64,000 nt of DNA from Vitellaria paradoxa (GCA_019916065.1 CM034233.1:17568436-17632435), one strand, 5' to 3'; counted from the first letter of the stretch, positions 23,924 to 35,101 are shown. Numbers and translations are program-made. Notes: generated from the letters alone by a model not told the origin.

Positions 23924-26516
23924 ATGAAATTTAGATAAAAAAAGAAAAAAAATTAAAAGGCAAAAGGGCCATGGGCCTTAGACATTCAGCTCTCGCACAC
24001 TTAAGTAAAAAATATGCATATTTAAAATTCAATGGAATCAAAATTAGGCAAGAGTGAATAGCGTGGAAGATCTGTATGTTACTTAAGTAGAAAATAGCAC
24101 TCCAGGATAAAGGAACCTTTGGTTGACTAAGAACCTTTTTAACACCTTTTCATCTGACTCAAAGTGCTCCAACTTGGAAAGCTTTCCTAGTAGTCAATAT
24201 CTCCTGAATCTGCAACCAAAACAAAATTGGCATTTGTAATCTTTTGAAGATGAATAGAGTAGAAAATCCTCCACCTTTATAATATTACGTCATGAAGTTA
24301 TTTTTAAAAAAATTACTTTTTTCTAATTAAGACAACAAACAAAAAATTTACATTCAACAAACAAAACCCAATTGGCCAATTGCCTCTATATATATATTTG
24401 TATATATAAAGAACTGTTAGTTAGATGCCCATTCAACCAGAAACTTTGGGTGATGTAAAAGTCAGGAAGAAAATATAGCATGGCAATGAGACAATTTCAA
24501 CTTAAGACTGTTCACTTACATGATCCTGCATCGACCTTCCGATTGCAGGTAGGTCTTTGACCTGATCCACACTTTCAATTTTGAAGGGCAATTTCTCGAT
24601 AACTGCAATGGCCTTGTAATAGCTAAAAGACCTTCTATCATCACCCAATGCTATCATAGGAAAGCAGTTAGAATGCATTAAAAAAAACTAAACAGACAAA
24701 TAGGTATAGTGCCAAAGATGCGAGAGCAAAAGTGAACTTCCTCAACGAATAATTACCCCTATAAATGTTCACAAGCTTCCCAAATATGCCAGTGATATTC
24801 TGGTTTTGATCAGGAGGACAATATGGCAAGGCTGGGTCTAAAGTTCCAACCTGATTAGCAAAGTTTAGAAGCGTTCATTGGAAAACAGATGCAAAACAAA
24901 AAAAAGTACAACGCGGTGCTAGAGATTTGTGTGAGAGAAAGAGAACCAAAGAAACAAGACAGCCTATTAGTTTCACCACCTCTCTGAGTTTACAAGAAAA
25001 AGGACAGCTCAAACTTACAGTCTTAGTTAGAGCCTCAGGGCTAGAAGGACTCTTCTTAACTGGGCTCGCACTGGGGGACATATCATAAGAACAAATGACA
25101 GCATTTCGTGCCTCATCTACAGCAACATTTACTGCATTGTCCACATCTTCTGTATCAGCAGACTTGGGTTCATTTTGGGGGGTTCTAATCTTTTTGGGAC
25201 GGGATGTTTCATCACCACTGGAATCATGTCCACTAGCAGCTTTAAAGTCACTTTTCTGTGGAGATTTGTTTGCCAAAGCTCCTCCTCCTGATTCCAGTGT
25301 CAGGATATATGGAGCGTCAAATACTCTCTCTCCTAATCTCAAAGTGTCCTCAAGCCACTGGTAAAGAAGAACAGTCTGCAAAATATTGTTTATTATCAAT
25401 TATTTAATCCTTCAACCAACCTCTTGATCAAATCAACAAAATCAATAAAACAAGTTACTTAATACTAGCATCACTGTTCAGTTTATCAAATTTCAAACCA
25501 TAAGCTGCCAAATGTAAATGTTCTTTACTTTGAGAAATTTTATCAAGAATTTTGAGTTTGAATGAGAAAACGAAGTTACATTTTGGCAGCCACCATTCAG
25601 AGATTAATGTCAAAAATTAATTTTGAGCGAGATGCTTTGGTTTTGGGCTTAACTAGAGTTGACAATATTGACCCGACACAATAACATGGCCCTAAAATGA
25701 CGTGACCGGCAACACAAATTACTAAGAGAAAATCTGAATATAAACATAACACAAAACACGTGAACCAGAAATTAACATGAATTTATTTTAATTATAAAGT
25801 AAATTAATTATTTAACATGTTCATTACTAATCCTGATTATGAACCCAAAACACAACACACCAACCTGAATTCCCACCCACAGGCTTAACCCCGAGAGGGG
25901 AAATTCCGAGAGGGGAAATTGCGATTAACTCATTGCGATTTGTACGTTGCCATCTTTGAAGAAAGAAATGGTACACATATACACACACAAGTTTCTCTTT
26001 CAAAACTAAATTCATCTGACAAACTTATCATAAAACATACCTTATAATTTAAACCTCAAATTAGAATATATAAAAATAATAATTACTGCAAAGTTCACAC
26101 ATATATATATTTCATCTTTTGCCAACAGAAGTTGGGGTGTGGATTGGAGCAAAGAGAGAGAAGTAGCTCACTCCTTTGTAGCGGAGCAAGCGTTGGCGAC
26201 CGATTTCTTGCCAAAGGGCGTCTGAATTCATTGCGAAAACATGAGTGACCTTCTTCGACATCCGGTCTTCAACACTAGCCCCCATTTGCTCCAATTTCTG
26301 CTTCCAAATCTTCACAACACCAAAACAAAAGTAACACAGAATCAGTTACACATATACCATATACATACGTATGTATGAAAGTGTGAGTTCTATATATAGC
26401 GGAACCTGTAATCGACGAGGCTGGACTCCGTTTGCGACGAAGAAGACAACCATTCCGGCGAACATCCCCTCAGGATCCGACGGTGGTAATCGCTTCTTCC
26501 TTGCTGTTGGTGCCAT
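9528..26516 (-). CDS. POLL: DNA polymerase lambda (family X), with apparent exon 6 frameshift
   Basis: Fourteen exons on the minus strand: 26516-26406, 26309-26172, 25375-25019, 24850-24757, 24650-24520, 24209-24146, 22729-22550, 22467-22414, 22131-22043, 21436-21346, 20354-20274, 13081-13014, 9802-9718 and 9626-9528. All junctions are GT..AG and phases agree except inside exon 6. The expected product is about 546 residues. It has an N-terminal BRCT domain (about 15-105), a Ser/Pro-rich linker, the 8-kDa lyase region, a helix-hairpin-helix ([20 protein letters not shown]), the catalytic palm with GSYRRGK and the Asp pair in SGDLDIV, a third Asp in RIDLK, and the C-terminal [15 protein letters not shown] and FLGFPWLEP blocks. 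The enzyme fills gaps in base-excision repair and end joining in the nucleus. Exon 6 is 64 nt where a multiple of three is needed, because of an extra base near 24188. As read, the frame ends at TGA 24161-24159 after about 293 residues, before the palm. This is either a sequencing error or a null allele. Introns 11 and 12 are swollen by transposons. Confidence 0.93.
10584..11522. mobile_element. Non-autonomous hAT-like DNA transposon in polymerase lambda intron 12
   Basis: The ends are TGGGGGTGGCAAAAT on the left and, on the minus strand, TAGGGGTGGCAAAAT on the right. A perfect 8-bp target duplication, GTCTTTCC, lies at 10576-10583 and 11523-11530. Eight-base duplications with a T-A-G-GGGTGGCAAA end are typical of hAT elements. 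Subterminal words of the form AACCCATTTA and its complement recur on both sides. There is no transposase frame. The middle is occupied by the alternating tract at 10821-11156. Confidence 0.88.
10821..11156. repeat. 336-bp alternating purine-pyrimidine (CA/CG) tract
   Basis: An almost unbroken alternation of purine and pyrimidine, mixing CACACA, CGCGCG and CACGTG-like words, is preceded by a short (GA)n run. It is extremely CpG-dense in a very AT-rich setting. Such tracts favour left-handed Z-DNA. Long open frames exist in several frames on both strands here, but they are artefacts of the repeat. Confidence 0.95.
11700..12910. repeat. Nested tandem duplications in polymerase lambda intron 12
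   Basis: A unit beginning GAGAAAAATAAGAGTGTAT (or close variant) and ending AATAATTCTGACC occurs near 11715, 11937 and 12240. A C-rich unit, from CCCAACTTTTCAGCAAACCC through a (CT)n run to ATAATAGATATT, occurs twice (about 12396-12664 and 12679-12911). The second copy differs by a few substitutions and a shorter CT-flanking part. No coding sense was found. Confidence 0.75.
13837..13841. repeat. Target-site duplication, 5' side (ACATT)
   Basis: The bases ACATT directly precede the 5' LTR and recur at 19103-19107 directly after the 3' LTR, as expected for copia integration. Confidence 0.85.
13842..14023 (+). repeat. 5' LTR of copia element (182 bp)
   Basis: It begins TGTCAGAATATTC and ends TTTTCAACT. 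The end is fixed by the target duplication at the far side and by the primer site starting at once. It therefore has TG..CT rather than TG..CA termini. The core has a duplicated ATTTCCTTTCTT word. Confidence 0.88.
14024..14038 (+). other. Primer-binding site (initiator tRNA-Met)
   Basis: TGGTATCAGAGCAGG directly follows the 5' LTR and matches the 3' end of plant initiator methionine tRNA, the usual primer for copia elements. Confidence 0.9.
14652..18912 (+). pseudogene. Copia gag-pol polyprotein, inactivated
   Basis: Fragments appear in one line of descent. Gag starts at 14652. A zinc knuckle C-X2-C-X4-H-X4-C starts at 15450. Then come the protease, a gag-pre-integrase motif near 16116, integrase with its HTDIWGPS and SDNA blocks, reverse transcriptase (17425-18087) and RNase H (to 18912). 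In-frame stops lie at 14871, 15054, 15162, 15852, 16113, 16948, 17413, 18085, 18340, 18411 and 18457. A one-base shift in a T-run is near 16514. Two catalytic aspartates are replaced by asparagine: the protease motif reads NSGA (codon 15738) and the RT motif reads YVND (codon 17962). Most stops are one C-to-T or G-to-A transition from a sense codon, as expected after methylation and deamination. Confidence 0.93.
18910..18919 (+). other. Polypurine tract of copia element
   Basis: TGAGGGGGAG lies immediately before the 3' LTR, the normal place for plus-strand priming. Confidence 0.85.
18920..19102 (+). repeat. 3' LTR of copia element (183 bp)
   Basis: It matches the 5' LTR except for seven substitutions and one extra A. 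It is followed directly by the target duplication ACATT. Confidence 0.9.
19990..20115. mobile_element. MITE copy, GTGCAGTGAGATAAAAAG family
   Basis: A short block, beginning near GGGTGCGTTTAGAGTGAT and ending near AACAAACCGAGCC, contains the core AATTCGTGCAGTGAGATAAA. Related copies were seen near 35102, 37164, 40540 and, reversed, 42050. The ends are TGTTTGG-like inverted words, and there is no coding capacity. Confidence 0.6.
21677..21792. repeat. Perfect 58-bp tandem duplication in polymerase lambda intron 9
   Basis: The 58-bp unit starting AGAACTCTCTGTCCAAGC occurs twice back to back (21677-21734 and 21735-21792) with no mismatch seen. This points to a very recent duplication, or an assembly artefact, in a non-coding part of the gene. 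Confidence 0.95.
23000..23600. other. GC-rich block of unknown origin in polymerase lambda intron 6
   Basis: The base composition rises sharply against both flanks, with words such as GCGCCTCTCTGCCGCGGC. No open frame of note, no domain and no inverted repeats could be seen. It looks like an inserted, decayed repeat. A C-rich strand continues to about 23830 and ends in a CA/GA microsatellite (23839-23919). Confidence 0.5.
23839..23919. repeat. Compound CA/GA microsatellite
   Basis: A CACACA-type stretch with interruptions passes into an uninterrupted (GA)n run at about 23881-23919, inside polymerase lambda intron 6. Confidence 0.9.
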
Positions 26517-26964
26517 TATCACCTCCTCCTTCCTATCGGTGCGTTCAATTTCGGTGCTCCCCTTCTTCTACGAGAAGCCACTCAACTCCAGGAACAAGAC
26601 CCCAACTTTTTTAAACGGAAAGGGAGTTATTACACGCTACGCTCGAGTCTATTTCAACCTTACTGCGACGAGAATCTATTTCTGAGAGTACACATGTAAG
26701 GCTCAGAATAAGTACTCTTTTTTTTTTTTTTTTGAAAGGCAGAATTAAGTACTCTGCACGTGCGGTAGTTCGTGCTACATCCGACGGGTAAGGACGCGTG
26801 ACCAGACGTTCTCGGTGCAATCGTTAGCACTGGAATTCTACCGCCTTAAACCCCAACTCACATCCATTCATTTTACCAGAACGGGGGTTCATAGCTAAAC
26901 CCCCAAACATACAAACAGAGTAAATGTATCTTCAAAATTCACTCTCTCAGGGCAACCAAAGCTG
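26517..26964. promoter_or_regulatory. Shared divergent promoter of polymerase lambda and RH22
   Basis: Only 448 bp separate the two start codons, which point away from each other. A palindromic G-box CACGTG lies at 26757-26762, roughly in the middle, and could serve both directions. A T-run lies at 26719-26733. No TATA box was evident on either side, which suits housekeeping or plastid-biogenesis genes. The role in expression is inferred. Confidence 0.6.
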
Positions 26965-29900
26965 ATGATTTTGCAGCAGCGTTGCGTCTCAATGATCCAG
27001 TTTTGCAGATTATCATCATCTTCGCCGACTTCTCTCTTACCTTTAAGGCAATTTTTATCTTCTCCTGCTTCAGTATGTGGAGAATTGTGCTGGGTTAAAC
27101 GACCATGGCGGCGGAGTAGAATTAGGTCGTTTGGAACCGCCGCAGCGGCTGAGAATGTAACCAATACGTTCTTTGCTGAAGAGGGTGTTTCTTGGACATC
27201 ACTCGGAGTATTGGATCAGCTCTCTCGAGCTCTCTCTAAAATTGGCCTCGAGAGACCCTCTCTGGTTCAGGTGCGCCACTCATTTATTTTCCACAGTCAC
27301 ACATTATAGATGATTAAATTCTTATGGTCAACAATGTCAAATAACTCTCACAAAAAAAGGTCGGCCTGGTCTGCCATATTCTCAAAATGAAAAATTTTGA
27401 ATGTGTAGAAATTTTCTGAGATTCCTGAAATCCTGAGATCATCCTTTGTGGTCAATGCTGGTCATGCCTCCATATTATTTATTCATCCTTTATTGATCTA
27501 TTTGAAGATCCATAGATTTTAGTTGGGTGTGCATGTGCACATGTAGTATGACTCGGTGTTTTGGTCGCAGTGTCTGCAGGGAAGGAAGTGGCCTGTTTAG
27601 GGAGAAAGTGTGAATATTTTTATAATAAGATTATTAAGAATAATTATGGTAATATAATAAAGTTTACAAGAATAATTCTAAAAAAATTAAAATTATTTTA
27701 ACAAAATTGATAATTTTGATAATGAATTGGCCTTGCACATGGGTGTCGCCTTGGAGAAATGATAATTACAAGTGGATAATAAGTATATGGGGGCCGAATT
27801 AACAAAATTATATTGAATGGTACAAAAATAACTATATATGATAATGAAAAAAAATTAGTGGGTTTAGGTGCCCCCACACCACAATATGTGGTTTGTCCCC
27901 GGGTATCTGGTTGTTTTTTTTTTTTTTTTTTTGGGTAATTAGGGTATCTGGTTGTTAATGTCTGATTTCGTCATACTGTTGGTCATGTCCTGCTAGTCTA
28001 TTCTATTCCATTCCAATGATCATCAAACAAAGCTGTGCATGCTGTTAGCTTTGTTATTGTGGATTTTGCAATGGTGATTGTGATGCTTTCGTTTGCAATT
28101 CAGGCTTCTTGTATACCGAGTATACTTTCAGAAAATGATGTAGTGGTTGCAGCAGAGACTGGCAGTGGTAAAACACATGGTTATCTAGTTCCTCTAATGG
28201 ACAAATTATGTACTACCCCTGATAAGTCTGTGAATACTACTGCTGACCATGATTTGAGACTTCCTCATCGGTTATCTCTCATTCTTTGCCCCAATGTCAT
28301 GCTGTGTGAGCAAGTAGTTCGGATGGCCAACTGTCTTTGTGATGATAATGGCAAACCGCTTCTTAGGGTAGCTGCTGTTTGTGGGCGACAGGTATTTGTT
28401 ATATATATATATATATTTTTCCCCCTTTTCCTGATAGTGAAATAAATCATCCAAGGAGGGAGAGTTTGATGAATAGTTGCATAGGTGGTAGAATTTTATT
28501 TTATTTTCAATACAACATATCATCTTTAGAAGTAGTTAATTTTTTTTATTGGGTGATTATGGTGCTTCATTTTGTAGTATTTGAGTGTATGCATTCTAGG
28601 ATTCATCTCCAACCTGTCACAATTTGGCATCCAGGGTTGGCCAGTTGGTGAACCGGATATAATTGTATCGACTCCAGCTGCTCTTTTGAATTATCTGTAT
28701 GCTATTGATCCAGAGAGGCGCCGCCGTTCTCATTTTATTCGTGGTGTCAAATATGTGGTAATTCATTTTCAGCTGCCCCTGTATCTTTCTGGTTGCTCTA
28801 AAACTGCAAGCCTATTGCTAATTTCTTTACATTTCACAATTGGTAGGTGTTTGATGAAGCAGACATGCTGCTCTGTGGGAGCTTTCAGAATCAAGTTATC
28901 CGTCTTATAAACATGTTTCGCTTTGATGAAAAGCTGTTGTCTCGGATGAAAAGTTCCGTAGTAGAAAACTCAGTGGACTCCTATCCTGATTCTCTTTCAG
29001 ATGTTGAATTTCTAGACGATAAGGACCTGCAGACTGATTTCATCCAGGCAGAGGACGCAGGTGCCAAGGGTGATACTGATATTGGAGACCTAACAAAAGG
29101 AATTGAAGATGAGTCTACCAAGAGAAAGGATTGGAGAAGGGTAAGGAAAATTTATGAGCGCAGTAAGCAGTATATTTTTGTTGCAGCGACCCTTCCTGTT
29201 AATGGAAGGAAAACTGCTGGGGGAGTGTTGAAACGGATGTTTCCAGATGCCAGTTGGGTTAGTGGACATTACCTCCATCATCACAATCCAAGGTGTTCTT
29301 GTATTCTTTGATTACTGGCTCCTTATTTTTCATGAGTTTGTAGATTCCTTTGCTGGTTAAATATTATTTCATACCTTTTTATTAGTGGTTTACTTGCTCA
29401 ATTTATGAAATGTTGGAGCTCAATATTGCAGTCATTTCTGTTTGTTAAAAACTAGATCGATTAAGCCCATTTTTTGCAGCCCTTTAACTGTTCAGAAGAA
29501 CTTAGCGTACAAATTCTTTTTTTGCCTTCAATTTTAAAGGTTGTTCTTTTCCTTAAATATGCTGTTTGACAGTATATAATGCTTGAAGTTGAATAACAGA
29601 AGTTCTGTTGCTTAGAGCTGCTATAGTTCTTTCACTTGGGCATGCACAAAAATACATAAATAAATGTGCACTTGTTGCAGTTCCCTCTGACATCTTATGT
29701 ACATGCCTAATTAAATTATTTCTATGTCCGTCTTTAATCTTCTTGGCCCTTCATTTGCAAAACCTTTTGCAAATGGGATTTTTGTGATTAGTGGGATTCT
29801 TTTGTCACTCCTTATGGTAAATTGATCTGATGTTAAGTAGATAGAAACTTTTTTGTAGATAGGCTGAGCAAAGACATAAGAGGGAATTTGAACATCAAAT

Positions 29901-32900
29901 GTTTTCTCTGGCTGAAACTGCACAGCATCATTAACTAATGGTGAATAAATGTCATTGTCAAGTTCTTAAGTGGAGATCAGATATGTTCATGGGCTTGAGA
30001 ATAAAATGAAGAAACCGTTCTATTTAATGTTAGTAATTTGATATTTAGGTCCTGTTTGGCGCAATAAAATTTGGTGAAAATCTCTAAAAATCGGTGAAAA
30101 TCTTTAAAAATCTCTATTACATTTTTACACATTCTTATTTTCTCGAAGTTCGAAAAAAGTCCAATACCTTCTGAAAAAAAAAAGTCAATAACTGGAATTC
30201 GGTTAATCAAATAGCAAAAAAGTCCAATACCTTCTAAAAAAAAGTCAATAACTAGAATTCGGTTAATCAAATAGCAAAAAAGTCCAATACCTTCTAAAAA
30301 AAAGTTAATAACTGGAATTCGGTTAATTAAATAGCAAAAATCTTTTTGCTATTCTCACCACGGATCCTGAACTACCGAATGACATCCACTGTGACTAATT
30401 TTCCTGAGGACGTTCCGACGGATTGTAGAAACCGTTTCGACGAAATCACACTGCCAACTTCCATCCAAACGGATCATAAAAACCGTTCTGACATCAACCC
30501 ATTTTCTGACTTCGTCCAAACGGCTCGCGCAGTCCCGTTGGAGCAGTTTGCTGAGCACATTTGGGATTCGGATTGCGAAGGCATCGGATTCACGAAATAC
30601 AACCAACGAAAGGTTTTTTTTCTTTTCATCTCAAGACATGGGCTACGAATAGACTTGTAAAAAGAAAAAAAAAAAAAAAAAAGCAAACATTCTCAACCAA
30701 TTCATGCTTACTTTGGAAAGAGAAGCGGAGAAATCTCAAAACTCAAGACTCACCATGGCCAATAAGAGCTTCCAACTACAGAAAATGAAAATAAAAGTGC
30801 AAATGAAAGGAAATCTGAAGAAATACCTTTCAATCTGAGTACGAGAAGAACGAACAGTATGAAACGGTGGCGTTTCAGTCTGGTTTGGTCTGCAATGAAG
30901 CCATGACTAATACAAAATTTTGAATCCGTCCAAATGAAAATCCAATCCATCGGAATAGGATTCATCTTCAAAAAATGCATTTTGAGATTTGTGCACCAAA
31001 CGCCAAAAGTTTTCTCAAACCACATTTTTCGCTATTTTTTGTTGTTTTTTGCCGCGCCAAACGGACTCTTGCTTGTCCAAAAAAAAATTGGCAATTAAAT
31101 ATTTCTTTTTTTTTTTTTTTTGTGTTGATGCTATAACTGTTAGCCTTAAAATAATACCAGTTGATTATGTCTTAAAAAATGGAATAGAATCTTGATTTAA
31201 TTTTCTTATTCATCAGGTTTTCTCCCTCCTTTTTTCTGTTACAGATTGGAACAGAGGTGGATTGAGGTTTCAGTTGATACACAGGTGGATGTTCTCATAG
31301 ATTGTGTGAAACAAGAATTCAAATCCAAATTATTTGATTTAGACGACAGATTAAGTCGAACAATGGTGTTTGCGAACACCGTTGAGGCTGTTGAAGCTGT
31401 GGCTAAGATATTGATGAGAGCTGGGATTGAATGTTTTCTTTACCATAGTGATGCCTCTTTAGAAGAGCGTACAAAGAACTTATTTGATTTCCAACAAAAA
31501 GGGGGTGTCCTCGTGTGCACTGATGCTGCTGCCCGTGGACTGGATATTCCAAATGTCTCACATGTTATTCAGGTGTGTACTTGGGAAATAAATTAAGTTC
31601 CTGCTTTGTGTGTTGGTTATTTTACTGTAAGAGATAACTAAGGGAACTTAGGTTCCATTACAGAGATTAATTTGAACTTCTTTGAATTGATTGTATAACA
31701 AAATTTGAAACTAAAAATTGAGGATTGAAGTTGTGTATAAAGTAGCAATTAGACATACTACAGCTTTGTTAAGGAATTATTATTTTTAATATTGTTAAAA
31801 TCCCGATTTAAATCTAAAAATCTTATGATTTTACGATGTTAGAATGAGAAACCTTTTGCAATCTTACGTAAAATCTTAATAGTGATAAAATAGATAAAAT
31901 TTCGATTTTGGGACATAAAATCAGTAAAATCTTGATTTTATATACAATTTTACCGATTTTAAAAATTAAGCGTTTTTTTTTTTGTAATTTTGTCAAATAA
32001 AATGTCCTTTTATGATTTTTTTTTCTCAAGTGATAGGTCACAACTATTTCACTTGTTATTATTATTATTTTTTTGTAGATTTTTTTTATTCTACAACACT
32101 TTTATTACCTATGCTGTAATAGTTGATGACAATGCATATTGTTCCACCTAATTGACTATTATAAATTATATGTAGTAGTTATGATAGAAATCAAGGGACC
32201 AATAATAAAATATTACAAATACAAATTAACTCATACAAATAGTTAAGGTAAAATGAAATCATTATTTTAATGTCAAGCATATAAGTCAAAAGTGGTTGGG
32301 TAAACAGAGCATAGAACTATATATATAATTTTTTTTTTTGAACTTTGTTGATAAGTTATTTTATTGATGTAAATAAGTTTTTGTGTATGACATTTGCGTG
32401 ATGCATTTCTTTGCTCTCTTCTATTATTAATAGAATTCTTTATTTATCAAAAAAATAAAATAAAAAAAGAACCTTTAAATGAAGAATTGTAATGTAATAG
32501 ATTATGTTTTCATATTATAGGCATTTGGTAAAATCTTACGATTTTGCGATTCGATTTTTTGGACCTCTACCGATTTTAAGTAAAATCTCAATCTTAACAA
32601 TTTTGATTATTTTATTTTAAATGTTTCTTGTTCTATATTGTTGTCATGTTATGCTTTTCGCATTTTTCTTAGATCTTATATGGGAAGGTGGAAATTGGAT
32701 GACTGAAAGATTGAATATTTACCAACTCTGCTATTTGAATAGAGAGCTCAACCAAACAATGGCACACAGCTAATGGGAATCAGTTTCATGAATCTTGTCT
32801 GTGATAGTTTTGGTGGTGCCAGAGTTAAATCTGGGAAGGTGGAAATTGAATGACTGAAAGATTGAATATTTACCAACTCTGCTATTTGAATAGAGAGCTC

Positions 32901-34559
32901 AATCAAACAATGGCACACAGCTACTAGGAATCAGTTTCATGAATCTTGTCTGTGATAGTTTTGGTGGTGCCAGAGTTAAATCGACATGATGTGCTTTGCT
33001 GCACTGACCGAGGTCCTTTTTTGAAATTGACCAGTAACTTTACTGTTTCTTTATGATCTGCTCTTTCCTTTGTTTTTTATGTGTTGAATATATCTTACAC
33101 GTGGTTCATATTTTCATAGAATCTAACCAGTAATCTTGTGATGGTTTTCTCGAATGGGTTGCTTGTGAAAGTTTGAATTGCATCAGTTTTAAAATCAGCT
33201 ACTGCTCAGAGTCAGATTAAAAATCTTCCTTGGATATTAATTCCGATGACTAACATGTTTCTTTAAGATCCGCTTTCTCTGTATGTTTTAGTTGTTGAGC
33301 ATATTATATACCCTTTGACTATGTTTATTTGAGGGGATTGGATGATCGAGGATAAATAATACCATAGATAATATATGAGATTGGATAACAGATGGGATTA
33401 ATTTTTTATATGAGATTATTTTTTTAGTGTTTAGCTGGTGGGATATAAAGTGGGATAAAAGATATGATTTGATATGTGATATGATGGAAAATAATTTTGA
33501 ACTTTTAGATCTTGGAGGGAAATAAATCCGGAGATAGGATATTAATAATACCACATGCCCCACGGGATTACTCATCCGGCAAAACTCCTCACATTCATCT
33601 AATCCGTGGGACCCACGGATTGAACAAAAACCAAAACAAACACTTCACTGTGGGTCCCACGGATTGTTTCTCCAATCCCCCCTCTCTCATCCGGCCAATA
33701 AACATGGCCTTTGAGTCAGATTTTATGACAATCTCACTCTCTGGATCTTCTGATGTATTTTAGGCAGAATTCGCCATGTCTGCTGTAGATTTCTTGCATA
33801 GGGTTGGTCGAACAGCTAGAGCCGGTCATCCTGGGCTTGTCACAAGCCTGTACACTGAATCCAACCGAGATCTTGTTGCCGCTGTTCGTCAGGCAGGGAC
33901 ACTGGGTCAGCCTGTGGTAATATTTTGAGCTTCTACTTTTGCATTGTTGTTTGTTTTTATTATTAGCTTTTCTTTTCTTGGGTTTTTCTGACTTTTACTG
34001 TTTTCTCTGTTACTTTTTAAAATTTTCTGGCCAAAATTCCTATGTTTTGTTAATATCCTAGAAAGTCTTAGAATAATTTGTAGTTTGTCCAAGCCTTTTC
34101 CGGGGCACTGAATGTTGCGAATTAATTCCGTTTTTATTTTTGACGAAGAATATACTTGTTGTCCAATTTCGTATATCAGCAATACATGAATAGATTTCTA
34201 CTTTCTCTAAATTTGGTTTTGGCAATTAGTTGTGTGTTCTCAAGTACTATCTCAAAATCATTTCTTGTGGATGCAGGAGAAGGCATTTAGCAGGAAGAGG
34301 AGCTTCCGAAATAAGCTTAAGAAGAAAGGTAGGTACCGTATGTCCTTCAATTTGGATCCAACTTATTTATGTGATATTATCTTCTACCTATCCCCCCCAA
34401 AACAAGAATTTTAGAATAAACAAGTAGTGGAGCCGGCCTCTAGGTTCAAGTTGACTGATAAAAAAGTAGGGTACTTTATCATTTATTTTTTTTTTTTCGC
34501 ATGTAGGTTCCGGCCAAGTCAGAGAAGCATCATCTGATGGGAATAGAGTTCTGTCTTAA
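26965..34559 (+). CDS. RH22: DEAD-box ATP-dependent RNA helicase 22, chloroplastic
   Basis: Eight exons: 26965-27270, 28104-28391, 28635-28757, 28847-29292, 31245-31572, 33764-33916, 34277-34328 and 34507-34559. They encode 582 residues, close to the known length of Arabidopsis RH22. Residues 1 to about 70 form a Ser/Arg-rich transit peptide. Motifs in order are AETGSGKT (119-126, ATP binding), PNVMLCEQV in place of the usual PTREL, DEAD (242-245), AAT (352-354) in place of SAT, VFANT (429-433), CTDAAARGLD (479-488) and HRVGRTARAG (509-518). An acidic insert separates DEAD from AAT. The C-terminus is basic (SRKRSFRNKLKKK). RH22 is reported to act in chloroplast 50S ribosome assembly. All introns are GT..AG. 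Introns 4 (1.95 kb) and 5 (2.2 kb) carry transposon-like insertions. The last small exon is inferred from splice sites and phase and is the least certain part. Confidence 0.92.
30048..31069. mobile_element. MITE-like element in RH22 intron 4
   Basis: The left end contains CTGTTTGGCGC. The right end, read on the minus strand, contains TCCGTTTGGCGCGGC. Inside are three tandem copies of a 60-63 bp unit (30157-30345). A stretch follows in which CCGTTTGGA-type words recur about every 60 bp, as subterminal repeats often do. No transposase was found and no target duplication was resolved. Confidence 0.5.
30157..30345. repeat. Three tandem copies of a ~61-bp unit
   Basis: The word AAGTCCAATACCTTCT recurs at about 30158, 30221 and 30281, each followed by GGAATTCGGTTAAT or a close variant. 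Confidence 0.9.
32681..32982. repeat. 151-bp tandem duplication in RH22 intron 5
   Basis: Two adjacent copies start TGGGAAGGTGGAAATTG (32681 and 32832) and end CAGAGTTAAATC. They differ at only a few positions. No coding meaning is apparent. Confidence 0.92.
33319..33707. mobile_element. hAT-like MITE just upstream of RH22 exon 6
   Basis: The ends are CTATGTTTATTTG on the left and, on the minus strand, CCATGTTTATTGG on the right. The direct flank CCTTTGA occurs at 33312-33318 and 33708-33714. GGATTGGA and TCCAATCC pair just inside the ends, and GTGGGACCCAC words recur internally. It ends 56 bp before the 3' splice site of exon 6, so branch point and pyrimidine tract must fit in that short interval. 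Confidence 0.75.
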
Positions 34560-35101
34560 ACATGAGGATTTGAGGGGTTTCACAATTAACAAGGTATACA
34601 AACACTAGATTGATAAATGTTGTCCTAGAAATGTATATGTCATACATTAATTTCTTTTAGTGGAAAAACTGATCAGGTTGGTTGAGTTAGAACCACCAAA
34701 GATCAACAAATAGCCACAAGCAGGTGGCAAATTAAGGAAGGCTCAGATGATAGATAATCTATTGTACGCCCACAATGTATTAATTTTGGTATGTTTCTTG
34801 TGGGTGGAAATTAGTCTCTAGTTTTCTACATGTAAGTCCATCAGTTATGCTGTAAGAAGAGCTTTGAGTTACCCTTATAATCAGTGACATGCACATTTTT
34901 TTCCCAAATTGGGTATTGCTGATGAGTCAGATTTTGGGGTCACCTCCTGTTTAAGTGATGTGTCTCTCTCATTGTACTTTGTCACTATGGGTTTTAGATT
35001 GCTGATTTACTTTTGGAGAATGTCAGAGTGATTAATATTTTCCTGTTGGTTCAGGATACTACTAAACAAACAAAATTTATATACGTAAACAAAATGTATC
35101 T

